Part shown: positions 9,763 to 18,505 of the stretch, in pieces | How positions within the stretch are numbered: position 1 is the first letter of the stretch | Layout of the letters: every line of letters begins with the position of its first letter | DNA from: Planctomycetaceae bacterium | GTDB lineage: Bacteria; Planctomycetota; Planctomycetia; Planctomycetales; Planctomycetaceae | Direction: 5' to 3' | Length of the DNA: 64,000 nt | Assembly (NCBI GenBank): GCA_020426505.1 | Contig: JAGQPX010000173.1 | Span: 1-64,000 of the forward strand | The notes under the pieces: generated by a model | The model's input: the letters and a program-made list of their open reading frames with translations, nothing else | What the model was told of the DNA's origin: nothing | Database searches by the model: none | Program-made: the position numbers and the translations under genes

Positions 9763-10278
9763 TCAGTTGCCGAAGGACTCGCGAAACTTGAAGGTTCCCA
9801 CCGGCGAAATCTCCTGAATCGGTCCCGGTCGCGGTGCTGACTGATACATGAAGCCGTACAGATTGACTTTACCCGAATTGAGTTCGCCAACGTAAATTCC
9901 ACCTGAAGCGGGCGAACCCTGTCGACCAGCACCGGCGATCGCCCGAAACTCCGTTCGGGCGGGGACAATGATGTACTCGGCATCCGTTCCTGCCTGGACA
10001 CCGAAGTCGCCGGCGAGTTCGCGAAGATAGAATTCGGTGAAGCTCCCCGACTGCGAATTGTAAGCCGCTCCGACCAATCGGCCGGTCACGAAGTCGAGCA
10101 CGAACAGAGCTTCGCTCGTTCCCGCTTGAGTCGGCACCGCACACATCGCGAAGCGCTCAGCCCGATCGACAGCGATCGCATACGCCGGCTCAGCGGGCCA
10201 ATACAACGCGATCGCCAAACCGATCACGACGCCGCCCGTCATCCAGGCCAATCGACGATCTTTGAGAGTTTCTCGCAC
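9763..10278 (-). CDS. Hypothetical secreted or membrane-anchored protein
   Basis: Not assigned to a family with confidence. I set the start at the GTG ending at 10278 because AGGAGG stands six bases upstream; the open frame itself extends 12 codons further. The N terminus then reads VRETLKDRRLAWMTGGVVIG with a hydrophobic segment (about residues 13-33) ending at an Ala-rich AYA, so it is a signal peptide or anchor. The remaining approximately 135 residues are soluble, with a repeated pattern of short beta strands (FVLDFVTGRLVGAAYN; GGIYVGELNSGKVNLYGF). Similar proteins are common as unannotated genes in planctomycetes, but I recall no function. Downstream of the folE run on the same strand, separated by about 310 bases. 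Confidence 0.65.
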   Translation of the reverse strand: MRETLKDRRLAWMTGGVVIGLAIALYWPAEPAYAIAVDRAERFAMCAVPTQAGTSEALFVLDFVTGRLVGAAYNSQSGSFTEFYLRELAGDFGVQAGTDAEYIIVPARTEFRAIAGAGRQGSPASGGIYVGELNSGKVNLYGFMYQSAPRPGPIQEISPVGTFKFRESFGN

Positions 10279-10588
10279 CACACTCCTCCTACTAGAGTAC
10301 CGTGACCCGACCAACCAAAAGGAAGATCATGTGATGTTACCCGATCCCCCTCGAACTCGCCAGATGAGATAATCGATGAAGGCAGTTACGGTGTTGGGCA
10401 AGTCACAGATCACGCCAAAGTCGGCACCGTGGTGATCGTGCCGGCGGCCTTCGCCACCCTGCTGGTCTCGTCGAAAAGAACCGGCCCCCTCCACGAGATG
10501 AACATCAGCCTCATCCCGCGAGCCCACCAGAAGAAAATCGACGTCGGCGAACCAACTCACAACGCAACCGCCTCATGGATCGAACAGC
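10279..10588. other. Intergenic stretch with competing short ORFs, no confident gene
   Basis: About 310 bases. A minus-strand frame (10327-10560, 77 residues, GTG start) and a plus-strand frame (10429-10656) both stay open. The plus-strand reading has an unusually G/C-rich third codon position between about 10400 and 10540, as a real or once-real coding sequence would, but it runs into the 3' end of the convergent membrane protein gene and matches no family I know. I treat it as possible decayed coding DNA. Confidence 0.3.
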
Positions 10589-11365
10589 TCAAAGCGGAAA
10601 CGCGACTTCGTTCGAAAGCAAAGTGGCGGCCATCTCGCCGAGGAATACGAGTATGACTCCTGCAAAGAATACGCCGGTCGCCGACTGCGTGTTGCGGTAT
10701 TTGAGAATCCGCCAGATGAGGATGGACATCAGGAACGGTCCCACGATGCCGCTGAGCCATCGCAGCATGAGCCAGACGAGGTGCGTCGTTTCCGTCACCG
10801 GCTCCGGACATGTCGCCAATCCGACTCCCGCGATGACTGCTCTCAGGAGAGAGGCAGAGAGGAAGAACTGATTCAGCCGAATGAGCGGCTCAAGCGGCAT
10901 GGAAGTCGCCGTGAGGTACCAGTGCCCGAGCAGCATCCCAGTGACGGCAGTGCCGATCAGCCAAATGGATGAGACTTCATTGATGATGCTCAATACTCGG
11001 ACGTTCGTCACGTACGTCCAAGTCAACGCCTGAAGCCCTAACACAGCCGGAAATGAAAGTATCAGGATTGCCAGCATCGCAACACGACCGGGTGATCGTC
11101 GTCCGAGTGTCCATAAGACTGACCCCACATAGGCGATCGCTGCGATGAGGATCAAGAGTGCTCGCGAAGTGGCGGCGGGGTTGTCGGGTATCTTTCCCTG
11201 AGAGAAGGGCCCATTGTCGACGACGGTCAATGCAGAGAGAACACTCAACCCCAGAACCACGAGATGCTGAATGCGGAAGAACCCGTCCGTGACCTGCTTT
11301 CGAGGCATCACGAGCCAACACAAACTCGCTCCGCAGATCAGTCGGCAGCAGAACAGGGCGATCAT
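10589..11365 (-). CDS. Hypothetical polytopic membrane protein
   Basis: Integral membrane protein of 258 residues with about eight hydrophobic segments, for example [66 protein letters not shown] and [17 protein letters not shown]. The segment [20 protein letters not shown] is a notable conserved-looking His/Trp block within the membrane, reminiscent of a cofactor-binding site, but that is only a suggestion. The ATG at 11365 overlaps the folE stop by four bases, so it is probably translated by coupling with folE. I do not recognise a function. Confidence 0.7.
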   Translation of the reverse strand: MIALFCCRLICGASLCWLVMPRKQVTDGFFRIQHLVVLGLSVLSALTVVDNGPFSQGKIPDNPAATSRALLILIAAIAYVGSVLWTLGRRSPGRVAMLAILILSFPAVLGLQALTWTYVTNVRVLSIINEVSSIWLIGTAVTGMLLGHWYLTATSMPLEPLIRLNQFFLSASLLRAVIAGVGLATCPEPVTETTHLVWLMLRWLSGIVGPFLMSILIWRILKYRNTQSATGVFFAGVILVFLGEMAATLLSNEVAFPL

Positions 11366-11940
11366 GAGCGGTTGATGAGCGAGAAGACTTCGGCCCGGCT
11401 CGATTGATTGGTCTTAAACAGTCCCCGCACCGCACTCGTCACGGTGAGGCTGCCCGGCTTCTTCACGCCGCGGATGGTCATGCAGGTGTGCTCCGCCTCG
11501 ATCACGACGACAACCCCCTTCGCATCCAGTTCCTCGTTCATGAGGTCTGCGATCTGGTGCGTCATCCGCTCCTGCACCTGCGGACGGCGTGAGATCTCAT
11601 CGACGATGCGGGCGAGTTTGCTCAAGCCGACGACCTTGCCTCGCGGGAGGTAGCCGACGTGGGCGACCCCCATGAAGGGGAGCAGGTGATGCTCGCACAT
11701 GCTGTTGAAGCTGATGTCCCGCACGAGGACGAGTTCGTCGTAGGTCTCCTCGAAAACCCGGTGCAGATGCCGCGATGGATCGCTGTGCAGACCGGAGAAC
11801 AATTCCGCATACATCCGTGCGACGCGGGCGGGTGTCTCCTGAAGACTCGAACGATCCGGGTCCTCCCCGATCGCTTCAAGGATCTCCCGCACAGCTCGCT
11901 CAATTCGGTCGGTGTCGACAGGTCGTTGTTCGTCAGTCAC
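11362..11940 (-). CDS. folE: GTP cyclohydrolase I
   Basis: Converts GTP to 7,8-dihydroneopterin triphosphate, the first step of folate, tetrahydropterin and queuosine synthesis. Family motifs are [20 protein letters not shown], the zinc ligands in [12 protein letters not shown] and in [10 protein letters not shown], and [19 protein letters not shown]. The open frame extends 43 residues further upstream into trxB, but homologues are about 190-220 residues, so I use the GTG ending at 11940, seven bases after the trxB stop, giving 192 residues. The order trxB-folE-membrane protein with tiny gaps or overlaps indicates one operon. A QueD/PTPS-family gene that could use the product lies far away at 44.2 kb. 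Confidence 0.92.
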   Translation of the reverse strand: MTDEQRPVDTDRIERAVREILEAIGEDPDRSSLQETPARVARMYAELFSGLHSDPSRHLHRVFEETYDELVLVRDISFNSMCEHHLLPFMGVAHVGYLPRGKVVGLSKLARIVDEISRRPQVQERMTHQIADLMNEELDAKGVVVVIEAEHTCMTIRGVKKPGSLTVTSAVRGLFKTNQSSRAEVFSLINRS

Positions 11941-11947
11941 GGCAATC

Positions 11948-13000
11948 TCAATGGTGTCCCTGTGCGGCGAGCCAGCGTTCGGCGTCGAGGGCAGCCATGC
12001 AACCGCTGCCGGCTGCGGTGATCGCCTGACGGTAGTAATCATCCGCGACATCACCCGCTGCGAAGACACCCTCGACCGACGTGTTGGTGCGGAACGGGAC
12101 CGTCCATGTGAGATAGCCCTTCTCGTTCATCTCCAGTTGACCACCGAGAAAGTCCGTGTTGGGTGTGTGTCCGATGGCCGCGAAATAGCCGGCTGCTTCC
12201 AACTCTTCCGTCTGACTCTCGTCCTTGCTGCTGCGAATACGGACAGCGGTCACGCCGTTCACGTCATCGCCAAGAACCTCGTCGATGACCGAGTTCCATT
12301 TGACCTCGATCTTCGGGTTTTCCAGGACGCGGTCAGCCATAATCTTGCTGGCACGGAGTTCGTCACGGCGATGCACGACATACACTTTGCTGGCGAATTT
12401 CGAGAGATAATCACTTTCTTCCATCGCACTGTCTCCACCGCCCACGACCACGAGCGGGTTGTCACGAAAGCGAGGCAGCGCTCCATCGCAGACAGCACAG
12501 GCCGAGACGCCCATGTTCTTGAAGCGGTTCTCCGATTCGAGGCCGAGGTAGTTCGCCCGCGCCCCGGTCGCGACGATGACCGACAACGCTTCGATCGTTT
12601 CGCCCCCCTGCGTCGTGAGTTTGAATGGATGTTCGGAGAAGTCGACCGACTCAATGTCCTCCGTGCGAACCCGCGTGCCGAAGTTGATGCCCTGTTGACG
12701 CATGAGTTCCATCAACTCCGGACCACTCACCCCTTCGCCGGAGTGCGGAGCCATGTACTTGCGTTTCTTCTCATCGATTGAGTTGTCGAGATACGCACTC
12801 AGGTCGCCAGCGGGGAAGCCCGGGTAATTCTCGACCTCTGTCGTGATGGCGAGTTGGCCGAGAGGCGGACGACCGATGTCAAAATTCTCCTGAGTGGCAG
12901 CCCCCTCGAAGAGCAACGGCTCCAGATTGGCCCGCGAGGTGTAGATCGCGGCTGCCCAGCCGGCGGGGCCTGATCCAATGATGACTACCTTCTCCGTCAC
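11948..13000 (-). CDS. trxB: Thioredoxin-disulfide reductase
   Basis: FAD/NADPH-dependent reductase that recycles thioredoxin in the cytoplasm. The N terminus has the FAD-binding [12 protein letters not shown] motif (residues 9-20). The redox centre is CAVCDG (Cys168, Cys171), followed by the NADPH-binding GGGDSAMEE motif, and the C terminus has the FAD segment [21 protein letters not shown]. The length of 350 residues is slightly longer than the E. coli enzyme (about 320), mostly from an insert around residues 34-50 and 75-90. The ATG start is well placed. It is the first gene of the minus-strand trxB-folE-membrane protein run and diverges from the GTPase pair. Confidence 0.95.
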   Translation of the reverse strand: MTEKVVIIGSGPAGWAAAIYTSRANLEPLLFEGAATQENFDIGRPPLGQLAITTEVENYPGFPAGDLSAYLDNSIDEKKRKYMAPHSGEGVSGPELMELMRQQGINFGTRVRTEDIESVDFSEHPFKLTTQGGETIEALSVIVATGARANYLGLESENRFKNMGVSACAVCDGALPRFRDNPLVVVGGGDSAMEESDYLSKFASKVYVVHRRDELRASKIMADRVLENPKIEVKWNSVIDEVLGDDVNGVTAVRIRSSKDESQTEELEAAGYFAAIGHTPNTDFLGGQLEMNEKGYLTWTVPFRTNTSVEGVFAAGDVADDYYRQAITAAGSGCMAALDAERWLAAQGHH

Positions 13001-13090
13001 GGGAAATCTCCATCTTTTCTGTTCAAAGAATTGTCAACCTGCGTCGAATGACTCTCATTGTGGCGAATGAGGCACGATAGTGAAGTCCCC

Positions 13091-13246
13091 TCAAGGTGAC
13101 AACTGACGACATTCGGTCACGAACGGGCGACGGGTGGTCGTCAATTCCCGTGCGATGTAGTCTGAGCGTTCCAATTCATCCCGTGCGGCTCGTGACAAAA
13201 TGAGGAACGGGACTTCATCGGACACCTCGATTTCATCGCGTCTCAT
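13091..13246 (-). CDS. Possible small protein (51 residues), uncertain
   Basis: A short minus-strand frame whose ATG has an AGGGGG sequence about seven bases upstream and whose translation is polar and helical (ILSRAARDELERSDYIAREL, then TTTRRPFVTEC). No family is recognised. Its start codon overlaps the CATG that also supplies a candidate start for the divergent GTPase gene, so at most one of the two start assignments may be right. Confidence 0.25.
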   Translation of the reverse strand: MRRDEIEVSDEVPFLILSRAARDELERSDYIARELTTTRRPFVTECRQLSP

Positions 13247-14423
13247 GTGGAACCCCCTGCAACACTTTCGATGGTCGCAATCTCCGGAGGAGGTTGAGGC
13301 GCAGCGGGAGTTGCTGTTGCGTGAGGCGCCCATTCCTTGCCTGTGGATGTTCGGCAAGACGGGCAGCGGGAAGACGTCCGTCATTCGTTACCTCACGGGT
13401 GCAGCGGACGCAGAGATCGGCACGGGATTCAAGCCGCAGACGAAGCATTCGCAGTTGTACGCATTTCCGGATGACGACTTGCCAATCGTCCGGTTTCTTG
13501 ACACTCGTGGTCTGGGCGAGGCGGCGTATGATCCGGACGAGGACATCTCACAGTCCGATGCTGAGGCTCACTTGATCGTCGTCACCGTGCGGGCGACCGA
13601 TCAGGCGATGGAGGAGATCGCCGGACCGCTCAGGACAATTCGTCAACGAAAGCCCGATCGCCCTGTTCTACTCGCGACCACTTGTCTGCATGATGCGTAT
13701 CCCGGCGAGCAGCACATCGTTCCCGATCCGTTCCCTCCTGACGGGGGCACTCTCCCATCCGAGATTCCCGCGACACTCTCACGTTGCCTTACGGCACACT
13801 ACGACCGTTTCGCTGGACTGTTTGATCGGGCGGTCGCTATTGATCTGACGAAGCCGGAGGACGGGTTTGACGTTGTCGATTACGGTGGCGATCGACTCAA
13901 ACAGGCGGTTCTTGAGTTGCTCCCCTCGGCCTATCGACAGACGCTCATGCAGATGGAGCATGTGCGCGAAGAGCTGGGAGATCAGCAGCGACGTCGTTCG
14001 GAACGCATCATCCTCGCGCACAGCATCATGGCGGCATCGGCGGCGGCGGTGCCCGTGCCCTGGATCGACATCCCGGTCGTGATGGCAACGCAGTCGCATC
14101 TGTTGCATCGCCTCGCAGCCGACAATCATCAAGAGTTGGACTCAAAGACGCTCCTCAATCTCACTGGCGTGTTGGGCGGACGAATCGCGCTCCGGATGGG
14201 GATTCGCGAGTTGCTGAAGTTCATTCCGTGGGTCGGCATGGCAGCGAACGCGGCTGCGGCGTTTGCTTTCACTTACGGTTCCGGGAAGGCGGCGAGTTGG
14301 TACTTTCGTGAGATTCGAGCCGGACATCTTCCGACCGCTGAGGAGTTGCAGGAGGTCTATCAACAGCAACTCAAGATCGGTGCGGACCTGTGGCGGACGA
14401 ATCGACAGGAGCCGGACGCATGA
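13245..14423 (+). CDS. P-loop GTPase with hydrophobic C-terminal domain (DUF697/YcjF-like)
   Basis: GTPase of the TRAFAC type. From the ATG at 13245 the Walker A loop GKTGSGKTS is at about residues 37-45, a DTRG switch-II-like motif (RFLDTRGLGE) follows at about 85, and TT/CLHD stands where an NKxD-type specificity motif would be. The C-terminal half is rich in small hydrophobic residues (SIMAASAAAVPVPWIDIPVV, GMAANAAAAFAFTYGSG) as in the DUF697 domain of YcjF-like proteins, and probably contacts the membrane. The open frame begins at 13200 and no start has a clear ribosome-binding site. The stop overlaps the next GTPase gene by four bases, so the two probably act together. Cellular role unknown. 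Confidence 0.75.
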   Translation: MWNPLQHFRWSQSPEEVEAQRELLLREAPIPCLWMFGKTGSGKTSVIRYLTGAADAEIGTGFKPQTKHSQLYAFPDDDLPIVRFLDTRGLGEAAYDPDEDISQSDAEAHLIVVTVRATDQAMEEIAGPLRTIRQRKPDRPVLLATTCLHDAYPGEQHIVPDPFPPDGGTLPSEIPATLSRCLTAHYDRFAGLFDRAVAIDLTKPEDGFDVVDYGGDRLKQAVLELLPSAYRQTLMQMEHVREELGDQQRRRSERIILAHSIMAASAAAVPVPWIDIPVVMATQSHLLHRLAADNHQELDSKTLLNLTGVLGGRIALRMGIRELLKFIPWVGMAANAAAAFAFTYGSGKAASWYFREIRAGHLPTAEELQEVYQQQLKIGADLWRTNRQEPDA

Positions 14424-16012
14424 TCTCAACGCGATCAATCGTGCTCACTCTGTTGATCAGCTTGCCGGTTGCGATCTTTGCAGCCGTCGGTGGGTATGCC
14501 ATCTGGGAGAACGGCAATATCAACTGGATCTGGTGGCTGATGACTGGATGCGGACTGGCCGCGTGGGTCGTGGCGATGATCTGGAAACCGCAGCCGACGT
14601 CTGCACAGAAGTCACACCAATTGACCGAACCGACGCATTGGACACCGCGAGACCGGCAGGCGGCCGAACTCGTCCGGGAGTACCAGCAACGGGTCGAGTC
14701 ACTTTCGACGGATAAGTTGACGGACCCGCACTTCTATCTCAATCAGGTGCAGTCGCTCGCGTTGGAACTGGCGCGGCTGTATCACCCGAAGGCGGCTGAT
14801 CCGTTCGAGCGACTGACGGTGCCGGAAGTGCTGGCGGCCGTCCGACTGGCAGGTGATGACATGGAGCGATGGATGCTCGAGTCGGTCCCCGGCAGCCGCA
14901 TGCTCACGATCCGTCACTGGCAGATGATGCAGCACGCTCCGGAGTGGCTGACCAAAATCTCCGAGGCGACGTGGGCAGCATCCGTGTTGCTCAATCCTGC
15001 GAACATTGTGCGGTACATCGCTTCCAAGTCGACGTGGGGCCCCGTCTCAGAGCAGCTGCAATCAGAAGTTCTGGAGGTCGTCTATCTGCGATTCATTCGC
15101 CAGGTCGGCTACTACCTCATCGAGATGAACAGCGGTCGACTGCGAGGCGGGGCCGATGCGTATCGAACTGCGTTCGGCGATCGTGAACGAACGCAACAAC
15201 TCGCCGAGGCAAAACGGAGTGTCGAGTTCGGTGAGTCACCGCCGGTTACGATCGCTCTGGTCGGACAAGTCAGCTCGGGCAAATCGAGTTTGATCAATCG
15301 GCTCACCGGTGAAGTACAGGCGGCTGTCGATGTGCTGCCGGAGACGCGGGAGATTCAACGCTTCCAGTCCACCGTCGGTGAACCGCCCGTGGAGATCACG
15401 CTGCTCGACACGCCGGGCTATGGTGAGTCTGGAGCGTCGAAGGAGCAGGTCCGGATGATCCAGCAGGCACTGGAGATAACGGACGCCACGCTGTTAGTAA
15501 TGGACGCTCACTCACCCGCGCGAGAGGCGGACCGCCTCACACTCGAACAGTTAGGAAGGGCCTACGCCGCCCAGCCTCGTCTCAAGCCGCCGCCGGTGAT
15601 CGGCGTGCTCACACATGTCGACCTGTTGTCGCCTCCGCTGGAATGGTCGCCGCCGTACGACTGGCGAACTCCGCGGTCTGCCAAGGAACGAAGTCTGCAC
15701 GATGCGGTCGAGTATGCGAATGAGATTCTGGGAGACTCTCTCGCGGTCGTCGTGCCGGTTTGCTCAGACGAGCGTCCTGATCGCACCTGGGGCATTGTGG
15801 AGCATCTGCTCCCCTCGCTGGCAACGATCCTCAGTGAGGCACACGCGGTCGCTTTGTTGCGAGCCTATGAAGCACAACTCGATCGTGACCGCTGGCGGAT
15901 CGTGCTCAAGCAGGTTGCCAACAGCGGCAAGCAGATGATTTGTGCCTGGATTGATGAGCGACTCGCGACCTTGGACCAGCGGTCGGACGCCGATTCCTTG
16001 TTGAAGGAATGA
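14420..16012 (+). CDS. Membrane-anchored GTPase, partner of the preceding GTPase
   Basis: From the ATG at 14420 (AGGAG eight bases upstream, ATGA overlap with the previous stop) the protein begins with two transmembrane helices (about residues 4-26 and 32-52). An alpha-helical region of about 220 residues follows, then a G domain with LVGQVSSGKSSLINRL near residues 280-295, LLDTPGYGES as the G3 motif, and VLTHVD as the G4 motif. A short helical tail ends the protein at 530 residues. The layout (N-terminal membrane anchor, C-terminal G domain) complements the first gene (N-terminal G domain, C-terminal hydrophobic domain). This suggests a membrane GTPase pair, possibly dynamin/YcjX-YcjF-like, but the function is not known. 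Confidence 0.75.
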   Translation: MISTRSIVLTLLISLPVAIFAAVGGYAIWENGNINWIWWLMTGCGLAAWVVAMIWKPQPTSAQKSHQLTEPTHWTPRDRQAAELVREYQQRVESLSTDKLTDPHFYLNQVQSLALELARLYHPKAADPFERLTVPEVLAAVRLAGDDMERWMLESVPGSRMLTIRHWQMMQHAPEWLTKISEATWAASVLLNPANIVRYIASKSTWGPVSEQLQSEVLEVVYLRFIRQVGYYLIEMNSGRLRGGADAYRTAFGDRERTQQLAEAKRSVEFGESPPVTIALVGQVSSGKSSLINRLTGEVQAAVDVLPETREIQRFQSTVGEPPVEITLLDTPGYGESGASKEQVRMIQQALEITDATLLVMDAHSPAREADRLTLEQLGRAYAAQPRLKPPPVIGVLTHVDLLSPPLEWSPPYDWRTPRSAKERSLHDAVEYANEILGDSLAVVVPVCSDERPDRTWGIVEHLLPSLATILSEAHAVALLRAYEAQLDRDRWRIVLKQVANSGKQMICAWIDERLATLDQRSDADSLLKE

Positions 16013-16256
16013 ACGCGGCTCAGTCTCGCTTGAAAACTCAACGTAATCGGCACGATTTGCCCCAAGTTGTGACAGCGGGCAGAGATAAGACGACAGCCAA
16101 TTGACCCGACTCCGGACCCCCTCTACACTGGAATACAGGGGTGGCCCGGACATGCTCCGCATCCGCCCCCGCCTCAAACGAGACCGTGTGTCACCACACG
16201 ATCGACCGTCTCGTTTGGCGACATGGATCTCCCCTTCGATAGACAGACGAGGCCCC

Positions 16257-17279
16257 ATGAACGACTCGCTCAATCATTCTGTCACGTTCGATCGGACTCC
16301 GTTGAGAATTGACTCACCGCAGAGTTTGCTCCTGTCCGTTGTTGCGTTGTTGCTGGTGATCGCGGGGGGATCGTCGGAGCTGTCAGCCGATGGTCCAAAC
16401 TCGAATGTGGTCCTCAATTCCGTCACGGACGGTTTCCGGATTCACATGACATACTTCCCGGCATACGCCAAGGAAGGGAATCAATCAAACAAGAACGCGC
16501 TTGGGTCACCGGACGCGGGCGTGGTGATTTTGCTGCATGGCAAGGGAGGAGACCGTCTGGTCTGGGACAAGAAGTCGGGCGATTCGCAGCTCTCGTTCAT
16601 CGACGGACTGCGAAACGAACTCGGGTTCGCAGTGGTCACCGTTGATCTCCGCAAGCATGGCGAAAGCAAAAGTCCCGACGGTGCACAGGATGATGCGATC
16701 CTGCGTGTTGAGGACTACGATAACATGTGGCGTGGCGATCTTGAGGCGGTCAAGCAGTTTCTGATGGACGAACATCAGGACAAGAAGCTGAACGTCAACA
16801 AACTCGGAATTATTGCAGCGGATGACATGGCCCCCGTGGCTGCACAGTTCGCCGTTTTCGATTGGAGCAAGCCCCCCTTTGATGATGCTCCCGCCAATCA
16901 ACCGCAGGCACGGACGCGGCGCGGTCAGGATGTGCGGGCGTTGGTACTTCTCTCGCCCAGTGCGAACGCAGGGCGGAGCCGGCTGATGGCAGCGGCAAAG
17001 ACCTTACGCGATCCGAAAGCCGGAATCGCCATGTTGATCATTGTGGGAGACGGAGATGAACTTGATCGTGGAGTTTCCAAAAGCGTCTACCAACTCGTCT
17101 CTGCTATGGACCGCGAACACGAGCGGACGTACCTGCAGTCGTACAAGCAGGTGAAGTTCCGCGGAACCGACCTGCTCAACAATGTCGACACACTGAATGT
17201 GATGGCCCAGTTCCTCAACAAACACGTGCAGCAACTGGACAGTCCCTGGGAAGACCGTCGCAGCCGCCTCGAACGGTGA
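16257..17279 (+). CDS. Secreted alpha/beta-hydrolase-fold protein lacking the canonical nucleophile
   Basis: I place the start at the ATG at 16257, giving a hydrophobic signal segment (SLLLSVVALLLVIAGGS) ending near SADG; the open frame extends 52 residues upstream without recognisable content. The body has alpha/beta-hydrolase landmarks: VVILLHGKGGDRLVW (the HG oxyanion turn), then VVTVDLRKHGESKSP, and a late strand ALVLLSPSANAG. At the nucleophile elbow, where GxSxG is expected, the sequence reads LGIIAADDMAPVAAQFA, with no serine or cysteine. A late IVGDGDELD could supply the acid, but no convincing catalytic His follows. It may be a non-catalytic or unusual member. 342-residue exported protein (340 by codon count). 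Confidence 0.6.
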   Translation: MNDSLNHSVTFDRTPLRIDSPQSLLLSVVALLLVIAGGSSELSADGPNSNVVLNSVTDGFRIHMTYFPAYAKEGNQSNKNALGSPDAGVVILLHGKGGDRLVWDKKSGDSQLSFIDGLRNELGFAVVTVDLRKHGESKSPDGAQDDAILRVEDYDNMWRGDLEAVKQFLMDEHQDKKLNVNKLGIIAADDMAPVAAQFAVFDWSKPPFDDAPANQPQARTRRGQDVRALVLLSPSANAGRSRLMAAAKTLRDPKAGIAMLIIVGDGDELDRGVSKSVYQLVSAMDREHERTYLQSYKQVKFRGTDLLNNVDTLNVMAQFLNKHVQQLDSPWEDRRSRLER

Positions 17280-17351
17280 ACCGGCAACTCGTTAGCGACA
17301 AGTCCTCTCTCGCTTCCTCGATCGAACTTTCACTTCCCGGCAGGCTGACCT

Positions 17352-18107
17352 TTGGCGACCGCAGACACCAGCCAGCCTGAAGGACCGAAACGCACGCTCG
17401 TCTCGCTGTGCACGTACAACGAACGTGAGAATATCGAGCTGTTGATCCCACGCATTCTCGCAGCGGCTCCGGATGTTGAGATTGTTGTGGTCGATGACAA
17501 CTCCCCCGACGGGACGGGGGCGTACGCGGACACCCTTGCCGCTGAGAATCCTCGGATCCACGTCATGCATCGTCCGCAGAAGCTCGGGTTGGGAAAGGCG
17601 ACCCTTGCGGCACTCGCATACGCCATCGAGCAAGGCTACGAATACTGGCTGAACATGGATGCCGACTTCAGTCACTCTCCAGAAAAAGTGCCGGAGCTGA
17701 TTGCGTGCATGCAACACGCGGATGTGGCGATTGGGTCGCGGTACGTCGCGGGTGGAGGGGTCGAAGGTTGGCACTGGCGACGGCACGTCATGAGCCGCTG
17801 CATCAACACTTACGCACGTCTGCTCCTCGGCCTGAAGACGAGAGATAACAGCGGTGCCTTTCGCTGTTACAACCTCGCCAAGCTGAGAGACCTCGACCTC
17901 AACCGTTTTCGTGCGACCGGATACGCCATTCAGGAAGAACTGCTTTACCGGTGTCGACAGGTCGGCTGCACGTTCACCGAGTCACCGATCATCTTCGCGG
18001 ACCGACAGCTGGGCGAATCGAAGATCAACCAGAAGGAAGCCGTCCTCGCTGTGTGGGTCCTTTTTTGTCTGGCGATCGACCGACTTCTCGGCGTGCCTGT
18101 CAAGTGA
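17352..18107 (+). CDS. Polyprenol-phosphate mannosyltransferase (Dpm1-like GT2)
   Basis: Glycosyltransferase family 2 enzyme of the Dpm1 type, which transfers mannose from GDP-mannose to a polyprenyl phosphate at the inner face of the membrane. Motifs: SLCTYNERENIELLIPRI, the VVVDDNSPDGTG nucleotide site, the metal-binding MDADFSHSPE, GSRYVAGGGVEGW, and the acceptor-side QEELLYRCRQVG. It has no C-terminal membrane helices beyond a weak hydrophobic end (LAVWVLFCLAIDRLLGV). The start is a TTG at 17352, and 251 residues fits the soluble type. The GDP-mannose it would need is also the substrate of gmd at 24 kb. A related enzyme using another sugar cannot be ruled out. Confidence 0.85.
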   Translation: MATADTSQPEGPKRTLVSLCTYNERENIELLIPRILAAAPDVEIVVVDDNSPDGTGAYADTLAAENPRIHVMHRPQKLGLGKATLAALAYAIEQGYEYWLNMDADFSHSPEKVPELIACMQHADVAIGSRYVAGGGVEGWHWRRHVMSRCINTYARLLLGLKTRDNSGAFRCYNLAKLRDLDLNRFRATGYAIQEELLYRCRQVGCTFTESPIIFADRQLGESKINQKEAVLAVWVLFCLAIDRLLGVPVK

Positions 18108-18207
18108 ACGACATCAGATCCCAAAGCGTCATCGACGGGTCTACGTGAACAATTGTGGACGCACAATCCCTTAAGAGCAGGCGTGGATTTCTGCACATCT
18201 GACCTGT

Positions 18208-18315
18208 GGGTGGCACGTCCCTGACCAACGGGAAGGGCGTGGCGAATGAGTGGGCGGGTCGAACCCTTCAGAAGCGTCCACCACGCCCTTCGCTCCGTTC
18301 AGGGTCGTGCCACCC
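18208..18315. repeat. Palindromic intergenic element, family 1, copy 1
   Basis: A 108-base element bounded by GGGTGGCACG and its inverted copy CGTGCCACCC, with a second inner inverted pair (AAGGGCGTGG and CCACGCCCTT). The same arrangement recurs at 21395-21501. It fills most of the 398-base gap between the Dpm1-like gene and the permease; the rest of that gap shows nothing recognisable. It is probably a miniature non-autonomous or REP-like element that can fold into a long hairpin. Confidence 0.75.
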
Positions 18316-18505
18316 CGCACAAGCATCCCAAACTTGCAATCAAACGCGACTGCACCCAATCCCGTCGTTAACGCTCCGGGCTCTGAGGATTGTCTCGATC
18401 TTTTCAGCTGGTGATTGACCATTCTCGATCATCCACAAACGGTATCGAATCCGGTATAAGGGTTCGTTGATTGCAACTTTGTGAAGGCTTCTGTGGAGTA
18501 GACGG

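Noticed and set aside
11912-12781. 289-codon plus-strand open frame opposite trxB
   Set aside because: trxB on the minus strand has complete FAD, CxxC and NADPH motifs; the plus-strand translation is a shadow.
18239-18275. GGGTCGAACCC resembling a tRNA T-arm
   Set aside because: It is part of the loop region of the palindromic repeat, and no acceptor stem, D-arm or anticodon arm can be placed around it.
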